Below, in pieces: positions 14,069-22,816 of a stretch of 64,000 bases of DNA. Under the pieces are notes generated by a model. That model made no database searches. It saw nothing but the letters and a program-made list of their open reading frames with translations, and was not told where the DNA came from. The DNA comes from a bacterium. GTDB taxonomy: Bacteria; Lindowbacteria; 2-12-FULL-62-27. The stretch covers positions 62,001 through 126,000 of the forward strand of contig JACQOF010000127.1 in NCBI GenBank assembly GCA_016202645.1, written 5' to 3'. The position numbers and the translations under genes were made by a program. The first letter of the stretch is position 1. Every line of letters begins with the position of its first letter.

Positions 14069-15512
14069 AGCAAACAGCGGGCGCCACAAGCGCTCTCGCC
14101 GCCAATCCCGCGGTCAAGACCAGGAGGGCGATTCCGGCGAGGATGGCGGGGCCGCCCGACTGAACCCACCAGATCTTGGCGCCTGTAGGATCTTCGAGAA
14201 AGATCTGCAGGTAGCCGATGAACCTTGGGGGAGCGGTCTCAAACTGCCCGGCCCAGCGGCGGTAGGCGACGCCGTATTCCAGACAGCCGATGATCTGCGT
14301 TAGAAAGGAAACGCCGAGGACGGCGGCGGCCGGAATGACCGCGGCCGCTCGTCCCCAACGCGGATTGAGGGAAATCCCATCCTGGGATTTCCTGATACTG
14401 AAGCATTGGGGACTGGACTTCCATGTCCGCTGCAGGGCGAGAAGACATTCCGGGAGCGCCAGATAGGCGAAGGGGACCGCCGGCAGGAGAAAGCGCTGGC
14501 CGTAGGAAAGATCGTATCCGGGCTGGCTGGCGTACCACGTGCCGTAGACGTAGAGGGATATGGCCATGAACAAAAGCGCCGCCCAGGATTCCGCCGGATG
14601 CGCGCGGTGGAATTTCCGCCAGAAAAGAAGGGACAACACCACCGACAGGGAATAGACCACAAATCCCTTTTCCCACGAAAAGAGCACATGAAGCGCTCCC
14701 TGAATAAAGGGCTGGCTGAACAGATACATTTCGGACTTGTAGCCGGTAGAGAAAAATGAGCCGTAGGCGTGGCGGTTGAAGAGAAGCAAGGCCGCGGCGG
14801 TCAGGATCGGCGGGATCAGGCCCGCCAGGAACTGGCGGCGGCATGTTTCCGGGGTGAATCGCCCCGCTTTCCAGACCCCATATATATATAGAGAGAAGGG
14901 CGCCAGAAACAGTACGGTGTCGGGACGGACGGCCACGGAGGCCGCGAAACAGGCGCCGGCGAATGCGGCCCGCCAGGTCGATGCGGTACCCAGCGTCCGG
15001 ATGGCGTAGAACGCGGCAAACAAGAGGACGGTGCAGGAAAGATTACCGAAGAGACTTCGGGAATAGGGCAAAAGTTCGCTGGTGAAAACAAGCAGGAGCG
15101 CGGCTGCGGCGGAGAGCCTTGGGCTGTATCCAAGATGCGTCCACATCCAGAACGCCAGGACGCCCAGGAAAGAGACTGCGAGGGGCCCGAAGAAAAACGC
15201 CGCGGTCATGAACTTATCCCCCTTCTTCTCAAGCGAATCGGCGGGATCGATAAAGAAAGCGGCAACCGCCGCGAACGGGGTCAGGATGACGGACTGGCCC
15301 GGGCCGAATTTGGGGTACATCCGGCCGGATGGCGCGGTGACGAAAAATTCGGAATGATAAATATCGGCCATCGGGATGTCGATGTCGCCGTGGTCGATGA
15401 GGGAGGTCGCGGCGTAGAGCGGGAGGAGTTCGTCGATTGATTCGGTGTGGATGCCGCGAATGGCGAGGGTCAGGCACAGGCCGCAGAGGAAAATCGAGAG
15501 CGGGCGGTTCAT
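14025..15512 (-). CDS. GT-C-like multi-span membrane protein
   Basis: 495 aa with about 11 hydrophobic spans. The N-terminal loop has IDELLPLYAATSLIDHGDIDI and FGPGQSVILTPFAAVA, resembling the first periplasmic loop of GT-C glycosyltransferases (PMT/ArnT-like), which use lipid-linked sugars. It is the last gene of the lpxB-msbA-acyltransferase run, overlapping the acyltransferase by 4 bp (ATGA), so a role in lipid A or cell-surface glycan modification is plausible. A similar protein is encoded at 20204-21781. Residues about 361-387 are encoded by a palindromic repeat (14351-14430) and look like an insertion. Substrate unknown. Confidence 0.75.
   Translation of the reverse strand: MNRPLSIFLCGLCLTLAIRGIHTESIDELLPLYAATSLIDHGDIDIPMADIYHSEFFVTAPSGRMYPKFGPGQSVILTPFAAVAAFFIDPADSLEKKGDKFMTAAFFFGPLAVSFLGVLAFWMWTHLGYSPRLSAAAALLLVFTSELLPYSRSLFGNLSCTVLLFAAFYAIRTLGTASTWRAAFAGACFAASVAVRPDTVLFLAPFSLYIYGVWKAGRFTPETCRRQFLAGLIPPILTAAALLLFNRHAYGSFFSTGYKSEMYLFSQPFIQGALHVLFSWEKGFVVYSLSVVLSLLFWRKFHRAHPAESWAALLFMAISLYVYGTWYASQPGYDLSYGQRFLLPAVPFAYLALPECLLALQRTWKSSPQCFSIRKSQDGISLNPRWGRAAAVIPAAAVLGVSFLTQIIGCLEYGVAYRRWAGQFETAPPRFIGYLQIFLEDPTGAKIWWVQSGGPAILAGIALLVLTAGLAARALVAPAVCSTAAEPESARPIQP
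14351..14430 (-). repeat. palindromic coding element, copy A
   Basis: An 80-bp block aligns without gaps to 59495-59574 (63 of 80 bases identical by my count). It has an outer stem CCCCAACGC/GCATTGGGG (14353-14361, 14403-14411), an inner stem GGAAATCCC/GGGATTTCC (14370-14378, 14384-14392) around ATCCT, and a small hairpin GGAC...GTCC. It lies inside the GT-C-like gene and is read there in a different frame from copy B. Confidence 0.8.
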
Positions 15513-16174
15513 GATATGCGGAGGCCCAGTTCGGCGTCGAGGCGGTCCGTCGCTTCGGCGAGCGAGCGCTCGGCCGACCGGCGCGCCGGCTCCAGGTCTT
15601 TTTCCGGAGGCGGGGCGATCGGCGGCAGAAATTCGACGACCGCGCGGGCGCCGTCCCTGGGAAGAACAAACCGGTCCCAGCTCGGAAAAACGAACGCGCC
15701 GGAGACTGACGCAGTCACCGGCAGGATGGGCACGCCTCCGAGACGCGCGGCGGCGATGGCGCCGCCCTGAAAAACATGGCGGGGTCCGCGGGGGCCGTCC
15801 GGGGTGAAGGCCACCGGGCGGCCGGTTTTCAGAAGCCGGGCGGCGGAGAGAAGCACCCGCTGGGCGCCGCGCGAGGTGGATCCCCGGAGGAACTCAATGC
15901 CCATCTCCGCGACGGCCCGGGTGATGAGTTCGCCGTCGGTGTTTTCGGACGCAAGGATGTGATAGCCCCGGTGACGGAAGAAATAGGCCATGATCAACAT
16001 CCGGGCATGCCAGAAGGCGAGCACATGCGGGCGGCCCGAGAGCGGCTCCCAATGTTCCTCCCCGCGGATTTCCCACCGCAGGCTCGAACCGATGTGCTCG
16101 ATCACCCAGGGCCCGAACGCGCCGCAGATTCCTTGAAGGAGGCGATCTTTCAGACAGAAGTTTCTCCGGTTCAT
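15509..16174 (-). CDS. DUF374-type lysophospholipid acyltransferase family protein
   Basis: 221 aa. The motifs VLAFWHARMLIMAYFF, LRGSTSRGAQRVL, PVAFTPDGPRGPRHVFQGGAI and GGVPILPVTASVS match the DUF374 family, relatives of lipid A acyltransferases with the WHAR/H...D type active site near residue 56. It probably adds an acyl chain to a lipid A or phospholipid intermediate at the inner membrane. Its ATG directly follows the stop of msbA and its stop overlaps the start of the GT-C-like gene, so it belongs to the lpxB-msbA operon. Confidence 0.88.
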   Translation of the reverse strand: MNRRNFCLKDRLLQGICGAFGPWVIEHIGSSLRWEIRGEEHWEPLSGRPHVLAFWHARMLIMAYFFRHRGYHILASENTDGELITRAVAEMGIEFLRGSTSRGAQRVLLSAARLLKTGRPVAFTPDGPRGPRHVFQGGAIAAARLGGVPILPVTASVSGAFVFPSWDRFVLPRDGARAVVEFLPPIAPPPEKDLEPARRSAERSLAEATDRLDAELGLRIS

Positions 16175-17959
16175 TCAGAGAGATTGGAGCGACACGGCCG
16201 TGCGGTAAACGGCGCACCGCGACATCAGCTCGTCGTGGAGGCCGGCGTCGATGATCCGGCCGTCCTGCATGACGAAGATGCGGTCGCAGGTTTTGACGGT
16301 TGAAAGGCGGTGCGCGACGATCAGGGTGGTGCGGCCGGCCGAGAGTCGTTCGAGCGCGGCCTGGACTTCGCGCTCGGATTCGGAATCGAGGCTCGAGGTC
16401 GCTTCGTCCAGAATCAGAATCGGCGCGTTTTTGAGAAAGGCCCGCGCGATCGCGATGCGCTGGCGCTGGCCCCCCGAAAGTTTCGATCCGCGATCGCCGA
16501 GGACCGTGTCGTAGCCTTTGGGAAGGGCCGCGATGAAATCGTGCGCGTAGGCGGCGCGCGCCGCTTCTTCCGCTTCCGCGCGGGCCGCGTCCGGGCGGCC
16601 GTAGAGAATGTTGGCGAGGGCGGAGTCGTTGAAGAGAACAATGTCCTGGGTGACGGTGGCCAGGAGCGACCTCAGGGAACGCGGGGCGAGGTCACAGAGG
16701 GAGGTCCCGTCCAGCGCGATGCTTCCGGCGGTCGGATCGATCAGTCTCGGGATCAGCATCATCAGCGTCGATTTCCCGGCGCCGCTCATGCCGACGAACG
16801 CGACCCGCTCGCCGCGGCGGACCGCGAACGTGATGTCTTTGAGGACTTCGGCGCGCGTGCCGTCGTAGACGAACCCGACGCCGTGGAAGGACAAGTCCCG
16901 CTCGAACACCGCCGGGCGGCCGGCGTCGAGGTCCGGAGACTCCGGCGCATCCAGAAATCCGAAAATCCGCTCGGCGGCGGCCTCGCCCTGCTGGTAGATG
17001 TTGTAGAGGTTGGTGAGATGCTTGACCGGCTTGTAGCTGGAAATCACGCAGGCCATGAAGGCGAAGAATGACCCGCCGGTGAGTTCGCCGGTGACGACGA
17101 GATAGCCTCCGTAATAAATCGCGAACGCGGCGCCGATGCCGCCGAGAAAAACCATCAGGGGGCCGGACATCGACGAGATCCGGGCCTGCTTCATGCTCCA
17201 CCGGAAATATCCCTCGACTTCGCGGGCGTAGCGGCCGCGCTCCGCGTCCTCCTGGCCGAATATCCGCACGATTTTCATGCCGCCGATTTTTTCGGTGAGG
17301 CGCTGGGTCAGGTCCTCGATCTGGCTCTGCGCGCCGTGCGTGGCGCGCTTCATCTTGCGGCCGAACAGGGCGATGAGGCCGCCGATCAGGGGGAAAACCA
17401 GAAAGGCGATGAGCGACAGCCGGACCGGGGCGAGCGTGAAGGCGAGGCTTACGAGAAACACGATCACGATCGGCTGAAGGATCGTGTCGGTGACGACCCG
17501 GATGAGGGCGCCGTAGACGAGGCCGACGTCGTTCAGGCTCACGGAAATCAATTTTCCGGCGCGCTCGCCTTCGAGAAATTCCATCGGCATTTGCGTGTAT
17601 TTTTTGAAGAGGTCATTGCGGAGTTTCTGAAGGATCCGGTGGCCCACGCGGGTCATCAAATACTCCTGGCCGAACTGCGCGGCGGACTTGATGAAGAAAA
17701 CGGCGGAGACGAACACGGACAGCGCGAGGAGCAGGCGGAGACGGTCGAACTCGAGACGCCAGCCGAAATACGGAAGAGTGACGGCGAGGTCCGCGGTGGG
17801 CGTGAAGATTTTGTCGAGAACGGGTTTGATGGTCCAGATCGAGAACGCATGGAAAAAAGCGAAGAGCACCATGCAGAAAATGGCGACGGCCAGCGCGCCC
17901 CGGTGGGGGACGAGATACTGGACCATCCGCATGCCGGTCGACGGGGGCGGGCGGTTCAT
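16175..17959 (-). CDS. msbA: lipid A export ATP-binding/permease protein MsbA
   Basis: Flips lipid A-core across the inner membrane. 594 aa, a half-size ABC exporter with six membrane helices (residues about 20-320) and a C-terminal ATPase with Walker A VGMSGAGKST, Q-loop VTQDIVLF, signature KLSGGQRQRIAIA, Walker B PILILDEATSSLDSESE and switch histidine in VAHRLST. The start MNRPPPSTGMRMVQYLVPHRG at 17959 overlaps the lpxB stop (ATGA); a long N-terminal extension in the same frame is only the shadow of lpxB. Position between lpxB and an acyltransferase supports the MsbA call over a generic exporter. Confidence 0.92.
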   Translation of the reverse strand: MNRPPPSTGMRMVQYLVPHRGALAVAIFCMVLFAFFHAFSIWTIKPVLDKIFTPTADLAVTLPYFGWRLEFDRLRLLLALSVFVSAVFFIKSAAQFGQEYLMTRVGHRILQKLRNDLFKKYTQMPMEFLEGERAGKLISVSLNDVGLVYGALIRVVTDTILQPIVIVFLVSLAFTLAPVRLSLIAFLVFPLIGGLIALFGRKMKRATHGAQSQIEDLTQRLTEKIGGMKIVRIFGQEDAERGRYAREVEGYFRWSMKQARISSMSGPLMVFLGGIGAAFAIYYGGYLVVTGELTGGSFFAFMACVISSYKPVKHLTNLYNIYQQGEAAAERIFGFLDAPESPDLDAGRPAVFERDLSFHGVGFVYDGTRAEVLKDITFAVRRGERVAFVGMSGAGKSTLMMLIPRLIDPTAGSIALDGTSLCDLAPRSLRSLLATVTQDIVLFNDSALANILYGRPDAARAEAEEAARAAYAHDFIAALPKGYDTVLGDRGSKLSGGQRQRIAIARAFLKNAPILILDEATSSLDSESEREVQAALERLSAGRTTLIVAHRLSTVKTCDRIFVMQDGRIIDAGLHDELMSRCAVYRTAVSLQSL

Positions 17960-19146
17960 GCGTGGAGAAACACCCCTGCGGCGGCGGCGGCCACGCGGCC
18001 GGCGGCGCCTTTCGGGCCGAGCTTTGCCGCCGTGTCGGCGAGGAGCGCGCGCATGGCGGATCGGCGGGACTGATCGGACAGGAGCCGCCGGGCTTCGTCG
18101 GCAAGCGCCCGTGGCGTGAAACGGTCCTGGATCAGTTCCGGGACGACCGGAGCGTCCGCGAGGATGTTCGGCATCGCGCAGTATTTCACGTTCACCAGAA
18201 GCCGGGCGATCAGGTAGGACAGGCGCGACAGCCGATAGCCGGCGATCATGGGCGTGCCGAGCAGCATCGTCTCGACGGTCGTCGTGCCGGTCGTGACGAG
18301 GGCCAGGTCCGAGGCCGCCACAAGCGTGTGCCGCTGGCGCTCGTCCGCCAGGAGAAACGCCTTCAAATTCGGGGGAGCGCTCTGCATCCAGTACCGGTAA
18401 AATCCGGAAGGGATCGTGCGGGCCTGCGCGATCATCACGGCGAGCGGCCGCTCCCGCGCCAGAAGCGACGCCGCCTCCCACATCACCGGAAAATGCCGGG
18501 ACACTTCCTGGCGGCGGCTGCCGGGCATGAGAGAGATCAGCGTATCTGTTTCGCCAAGCCCCAGCCGCTTGCGGGCGGCCCCGCGGGATTCGGCCGGGAC
18601 GACGCGGTCCACGAAGGGATGGCCGACAAACTCGACCGGACAGCCGGCGGATTCGTAGATGGCGGTCTCGAAGGGAAACAACACAAGCATTTTTTTAATG
18701 CGGCGCGCCAGGGTTTTCGCGCGGCCTTTCCGCCAGGCCCAGACCTGCGGGCTGATGAAAAAAACGACGGGGAGATTGTGTTTCGCCGCAAGCCGCGCGA
18801 TGTGTAGATTCAGCCCGGGATAATCGATGAGGAGAAGACCGTCCATTTCGCCGCGCGCCATCATCGCGTCGATCCGGCCGAGGAGTTTCCGGAAGTATCC
18901 GAGATTCTTGACCGCCTCGGAAAACCCGATGACCGCGCGGTCCACGATGTTTTCGATGAGGTCCAGCCCGGCCGCCCGGGAAACCTCCCCCCCCAGCCCG
19001 AAAAAAGTGAATTGCCCGGGGTATTTCTCCGCAAACGCCCGAAGCACCATCTCGGCATGCATCTCGCTCGACAACTCCCCGGACGACACAAATATTCTTT
19101 TGACTTTCTCCCTCTCTCCCTCTCTCCCTTTCTCCCTCTCCATCAT
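17956..19146 (-). CDS. lpxB: lipid-A-disaccharide synthase
   Basis: Condenses UDP-2,3-diacylglucosamine with lipid X to make the lipid A disaccharide, peripheral to the inner membrane. 396 aa. Family motifs: FVSSGELSSEMHAE, GLLLIDYPGLNLHIARLA, FFISPQVWAWRKGRAKTL, VEFVGHPFVDRV, ISLMPGSRRQEV and TTGTTTVETMLLGTPM. The start is ATG at 19146 (or the next ATG, 19143), overlapping the stop of the oxidoreductase gene. Codons 3-14 (EREKGREGEREK) come from the GGGAGA polypurine repeat, so the repeat forms the N-terminus ahead of the first conserved strand VKRIFVSSGE. Other LpxB proteins have a short, unrelated N-terminus here. Confidence 0.93.
   Translation of the reverse strand: MMEREKGREGEREKVKRIFVSSGELSSEMHAEMVLRAFAEKYPGQFTFFGLGGEVSRAAGLDLIENIVDRAVIGFSEAVKNLGYFRKLLGRIDAMMARGEMDGLLLIDYPGLNLHIARLAAKHNLPVVFFISPQVWAWRKGRAKTLARRIKKMLVLFPFETAIYESAGCPVEFVGHPFVDRVVPAESRGAARKRLGLGETDTLISLMPGSRRQEVSRHFPVMWEAASLLARERPLAVMIAQARTIPSGFYRYWMQSAPPNLKAFLLADERQRHTLVAASDLALVTTGTTTVETMLLGTPMIAGYRLSRLSYLIARLLVNVKYCAMPNILADAPVVPELIQDRFTPRALADEARRLLSDQSRRSAMRALLADTAAKLGPKGAAGRVAAAAAGVFLHA
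19104..19140. repeat. GGGAGA polypurine element inside lpxB (copy 4)
   Basis: A single uninterrupted arm of the family lies immediately after the lpxB start codons and in frame with the gene. On the coding strand it is GGAGAGGGAGAAAGGGAGAG and onwards. No opposite arm is seen. Confidence 0.85.
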
Positions 19147-20087
19147 GACTTGGATGCGAGCTTCTCGATCCGCAGCGCCAGCGACAACGCCGCAACCGCC
19201 TCGCGGATGCCGGGCTCGGCCGGGCGGCCGTCCCGGATGCAGTTGACGAAATGCCGGAGTTCCTTCCGGAGCGGTTCCTCGGCGTCCGGGAATTCCTGAC
19301 GGTCGATGTCGAGGTCCAGGAGGGATTTCAGGGTCCCGGGGGTTTTCTTGCAATACCACTCGTAGGAGCGGTTCTTGAAGTCGATCGAGAGGTAACTATC
19401 GGGCTGGAACACCCGGATTTTCCGCATGGCCTCCATCGACACGCGGCTGGCGGTGATGTTCGCGACGACGTTGCCGGAGTATTCGAGCCGCGCGTTTACA
19501 ATGTCGAGGCGGTCGGTCAGGACCTTCGCGCCAACCGCCGCGACTTTTTTCAGCTTGCGGCCCTTCATCAGAAGCTGGACGATGTCGAGATCGTGGATCA
19601 TGACGTCCAGCGCCACCGACACGTCCATCGCACGTTCCGGGAAGGGGCTCAGGCGGTGGACTTCGATGAACCGCGGGTCAGCGATGCGGTCCCGGACGGC
19701 GAAGAGCGCCGGGTTGAAACGCTCGATGTGGCCTACCTGGACCAGCTTTTTGGCATTCCGGGCAGCGCGGTCGATTTTCCGGGCGTCGGCGAGATTAAGC
19801 GCGATCGGTTTTTCGATGAAGACGTGGGAGCCGCGCGCAAGCAGTGCCGTCGCGGCTTCCGAATGGGCGCTCGTCGGGACCGATACCACCGCGAAATCGA
19901 CGGGGGGAATATCCGCGGCGGACGCGAAAAACGGAGCGCCGAATTTCTCGCCGACTTCCTTTGCGCGGTCCGCCCGCAGATCGGCGACGGCGGCCAGGCG
20001 GACGCCTTCGAGGGACGACAGAATCCGCGCGTGATGAAATCCGAGATGGCCCACGCCGATCACGGCGGCGGACAACATATCTGCCAT
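19143..20087 (-). CDS. Gfo/Idh/MocA family NAD(P)-dependent oxidoreductase
   Basis: 314 aa. The N-terminal Rossmann fold has AAVIGVGHLGFHHARIL and the catalytic-loop motif HVFIEKPIALNLADA, typical of the family; QVGHIERFNPAL and DVMIHDLDIVQLLM follow. It oxidises or reduces a sugar or nucleotide sugar. It sits directly before lpxB (4-bp overlap). Oxidoreductases in this position of lpx clusters are known; the UDP-GlcNAc 3-dehydrogenase GnnA, which makes amide-linked lipid A precursors, is one precedent, but no GnnB-like aminotransferase is in the window. Starts at 20099 and 20078 are also possible; none has a clear ribosome site. Confidence 0.87.
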   Translation of the reverse strand: MADMLSAAVIGVGHLGFHHARILSSLEGVRLAAVADLRADRAKEVGEKFGAPFFASAADIPPVDFAVVSVPTSAHSEAATALLARGSHVFIEKPIALNLADARKIDRAARNAKKLVQVGHIERFNPALFAVRDRIADPRFIEVHRLSPFPERAMDVSVALDVMIHDLDIVQLLMKGRKLKKVAAVGAKVLTDRLDIVNARLEYSGNVVANITASRVSMEAMRKIRVFQPDSYLSIDFKNRSYEWYCKKTPGTLKSLLDLDIDRQEFPDAEEPLRKELRHFVNCIRDGRPAEPGIREAVAALSLALRIEKLASKS

Positions 20088-20109
20088 GCGGGGAGCCATT
20101 CAGGCGGTC

Positions 20110-20181
20110 GTCATGCCCGCGGAAGCGGGCATCCAGACCAATCGCAAATCAGACTGGATTCCCGCTTTCGCGGGAATGACG
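20110..20181. repeat. REP-like palindrome pair
   Basis: GTCATGCCCGCGGAAGCGGGC and the inverted CTGGATTCCCGC-TTTC-GCGGGAATGACGG flank acca-atcgcaaatcaga. It fills most of the gap between the GT-C-like gene and the Gfo/Idh gene. The left hairpin uses GCCCGC/GCGGGC, a compensated variant. Confidence 0.85.
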
Positions 20182-20203
20182 GCAAGGGCTGACGGGCCGC
20201 CCA

Positions 20204-21781
20204 TCATGGGACGCCCTTGGACAGCTGATGTTCCCGATAGGCTGCGGCGGCCAATGGTTCGGACTTCAGTTCATACGCGGCGTGCTGAAGCAGTCGCGTG
20301 CGGTAGACCGGCACGAGCCGGGAATCCGGCGTGCGGACTGTGAAAATTCCGAGAAGGATCGACGCCGCGGCAAGGCCGTAGACCGGGCGCCACGCCGATG
20401 ATGAAGATTCCGCCGGTATGCCGATAAAGTCTTGACCGACCCACCGTCGAAGCACCCAGACCAGACACGCCAGCGCCGCGCCCAGCGGCACGAGACTCGG
20501 CCAGCCCGAAAGGCCCATCGCATGGCCGAAGTCGAGCGGCCTGTACCCGTATTGAAAAAGCGGCAGGATGCATTCGACAAGCGGATTCTGGATTTTTTCA
20601 GGCGTGTGCGGCATGCAAATCTGGGCGAATCCGACTTGCAGAAAAGACACCAGGCCCAGGACGGGCGTCCAGATGCGGTCGAACGCGAAGGCCATCGGCA
20701 CGGCCAGAAAGGGAAGCATCGGAACCAGATAGCGCGGGCCGAAGGTCCAGCCGCCGTGCCATCCGTAAAAACCGGCGGCGACCAGGAAACAAGCGAGGAC
20801 CGCGGCGCAGACGAGGAGACATTCCGGCTTGAGTCCCGGCCGCGAACGCAGGACCGCCAGGCCCGGAAGGGCCGTCAGCAAAACCGGCATGATGAAAAAA
20901 ACGCCGCGGGCCGGAGAGAAAAGCAGGGACAGGATCGACTCCACGCTCGGCGCGCCCACACCCAGAATTCCCTTCCGGGCGCCTTCCGAGAATGTTCCAT
21001 ACCCAAGGTGCTCGCTGGAATAGGACATGGACCAGGGACTGCCGAAACACTGAAGATTGTAGAGCGCCAGCGGAACGGCGCAGAGCGCGGCGCCGATCCA
21101 AAACGAAATCCAGTCCGCGCCGTGGCGGGCGCGCGACAGAGCGTAGAGAACCAGGACGACGGAAATACCGACGGCTGTGTAATCGGTCAATGTGGCAAAT
21201 CCGGCAAGTATCCCCGCGCCGAACCAACCCGGCAAATTCCGAACCCCAGCGCCCTCCCGGGCAAGATGCCGGACGGCCGCGAACGAAAAAAACGCGGAAC
21301 TTGCCGCAAGCTGGTGGCCGCTGAACATCGCCGCGTGAATCCATGCAATCGTGCCGAAGGCGTAAGCGAGGACCGCGGCAAAGGCGGACGGAGGCGCGGC
21401 CCCGACGGAAATCAGCAGTCGGAAGAGAACCACGCCCGTCAGCGCAAATGGCGCGGTGGTGGTGAAGATCCGGACCAGATACATCGCGCGGCGGGAGAGC
21501 GGCGCGTCGTGCCGGATGGGCGTTGCGCGGCGGAGCGCCCAATACACCGGGACGGCCAGAAGCGGCGCACCGATCGCCTTGTTCGAATACCGGTGACCGC
21601 CGTGTTCCGACGCGTCGATGGTCTCGTACCTGTCGATGTTGAGCGTCCCATAATCGACGACCGCGCTCACGAGATAATAGCGGCTGGCGGTGTTGTCGTA
21701 CTCGACCGGATGATGGACATAGGCGGCGGCGAGAAAGAGGAGCGCGAAGAGCCCAAGATCGGTCCTCCGGCGGACCTTCAA
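20204..21781 (-). CDS. GT-C-like multi-span membrane protein
   Basis: 525 aa with about 11 hydrophobic segments. The N-terminus has a first helix, then a loop with YDNTASRYYLVSAVVDYGTLNIDRYETIDAS in overall pattern, like the protein at 14025-15512 (HTESIDELLPLYAATSLIDHGDIDI): both have an acidic residue-rich first loop followed by YSNKAIGAPLLAVPVY or FGPGQSVILTPF. They are probably distant paralogues of a lipid-linked-sugar glycosyltransferase-like family. The gene overlaps mnmA by 4 bp but probably shares only transcription with it. Substrate unknown. Confidence 0.72.
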   Translation of the reverse strand: MKVRRRTDLGLFALLFLAAAYVHHPVEYDNTASRYYLVSAVVDYGTLNIDRYETIDASEHGGHRYSNKAIGAPLLAVPVYWALRRATPIRHDAPLSRRAMYLVRIFTTTAPFALTGVVLFRLLISVGAAPPSAFAAVLAYAFGTIAWIHAAMFSGHQLAASSAFFSFAAVRHLAREGAGVRNLPGWFGAGILAGFATLTDYTAVGISVVLVLYALSRARHGADWISFWIGAALCAVPLALYNLQCFGSPWSMSYSSEHLGYGTFSEGARKGILGVGAPSVESILSLLFSPARGVFFIMPVLLTALPGLAVLRSRPGLKPECLLVCAAVLACFLVAAGFYGWHGGWTFGPRYLVPMLPFLAVPMAFAFDRIWTPVLGLVSFLQVGFAQICMPHTPEKIQNPLVECILPLFQYGYRPLDFGHAMGLSGWPSLVPLGAALACLVWVLRRWVGQDFIGIPAESSSSAWRPVYGLAAASILLGIFTVRTPDSRLVPVYRTRLLQHAAYELKSEPLAAAAYREHQLSKGVP

Positions 21782-22815
21782 GCCGCGATGAGCCCGGAGG
21801 CGACGACCCGGTCGCCGTCGTACAGCACCCCGATCTGGCCCGATGCCGGAGCGAAGGCCGGCGCCGTCAGATCCAGGTCGATGTCCGTGTCCGCCCGCCG
21901 GGTGAGTTTCACGCCCGTGGTCGCCGCATGATATCGAAACTGAGCGGACAGCGCCAGATCGCGGGAATCGAGAATCTCCGGAGACAGAACATTACAGTTC
22001 GTGAGGCGGACGCGGGACAGAAATGCTTCTTCCCGCGGCCCGACCGTCACCCGGCGGGACCCGGCGTCGATCGCCGTGACGTACAGAGGCCGGGGAGACG
22101 AGATGCCGATGCCGCGACGCTGGCCAAGCGTGAAGAGATGAACGCCGGAATGCCGGCCGAGGACGTTGCCCGCGCGGTCGACGATGTCTCCCGGGCGGGG
22201 ATCGATGCGGGACGCGAGAAAATCGGACGTCTTGCCGCTCACAAAACAGATTTCCTGGCTTTCCGGCTTCTCGCGCGTTTCGAGCCCAAGATCGGCCGCG
22301 ATCTGCCGGACGCGGGATTTTGTCAGATACGCCAGTGGAAATAAAATTTGGTCGAAAGCTTCGCGGCGGATCCGCGAGAGAAAGTAGGCTTGGTCCTTTT
22401 GCCGGTCGAGAGCGCGGTAGAGCCCGCCGTTTTCCGACCGCGCGTAATGTCCGGTGGCCAGGGCGTCAAAGCCCAGGCGTGTCACCCGGTCGAGCACGGC
22501 GCCGAACCGGACTTCACGGTTGCACATCCCGCAGGGATTGGGTGTAACGCCGCCGGAATAACCGGCGAGAAACGGGCGGTAGACCTGATCACGGAAAAGT
22601 TCCTTGAAGTCCCACACGTAATGCGCGATCCCCAGACGATCGGCCACGGCACGCGCGTCCCGAAGATCGTTCGGAGCGCAACAGCGCTGGACGCCGTCGG
22701 GGTTCGATTGCCCGAGGATAAGGGTGAAGGCCGCGACGTCGTGGCCGGCTTCACACAAAAGGGCCGCCGCGACAGATGAATCGACGCCGCCGGAAAGTCC
22801 CACCAGGATTTTCAT
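21778..22815 (-). CDS. mnmA: tRNA-specific 2-thiouridylase
   Basis: Thiolates U34 of tRNA Lys, Glu and Gln using persulfide sulfur and ATP. 345 aa. PP-loop motif GLSGGVDSSVAAALL at residues 5-19; catalytic cysteines in TPNPCGMCNREVRFG and SQEICFVSG; ALATGHYAR and KDQAYFLSR also match. The C-terminal beta-barrel is present. It follows a cysteine desulfurase gene by 1 bp, giving a compact sulfur-relay pair. Confidence 0.96.
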   Translation of the reverse strand: MKILVGLSGGVDSSVAAALLCEAGHDVAAFTLILGQSNPDGVQRCCAPNDLRDARAVADRLGIAHYVWDFKELFRDQVYRPFLAGYSGGVTPNPCGMCNREVRFGAVLDRVTRLGFDALATGHYARSENGGLYRALDRQKDQAYFLSRIRREAFDQILFPLAYLTKSRVRQIAADLGLETREKPESQEICFVSGKTSDFLASRIDPRPGDIVDRAGNVLGRHSGVHLFTLGQRRGIGISSPRPLYVTAIDAGSRRVTVGPREEAFLSRVRLTNCNVLSPEILDSRDLALSAQFRYHAATTGVKLTRRADTDIDLDLTAPAFAPASGQIGVLYDGDRVVASGLIAA

Positions 22816-22816
22816 C

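Noticed and set aside
16175-18481. Long N-terminal extension of msbA (about 174 residues, Arg/Pro-rich)
   Set aside because: It is the lpxB gene read in another frame; the msbA ATG at 17959 fits the family and overlaps the lpxB stop.
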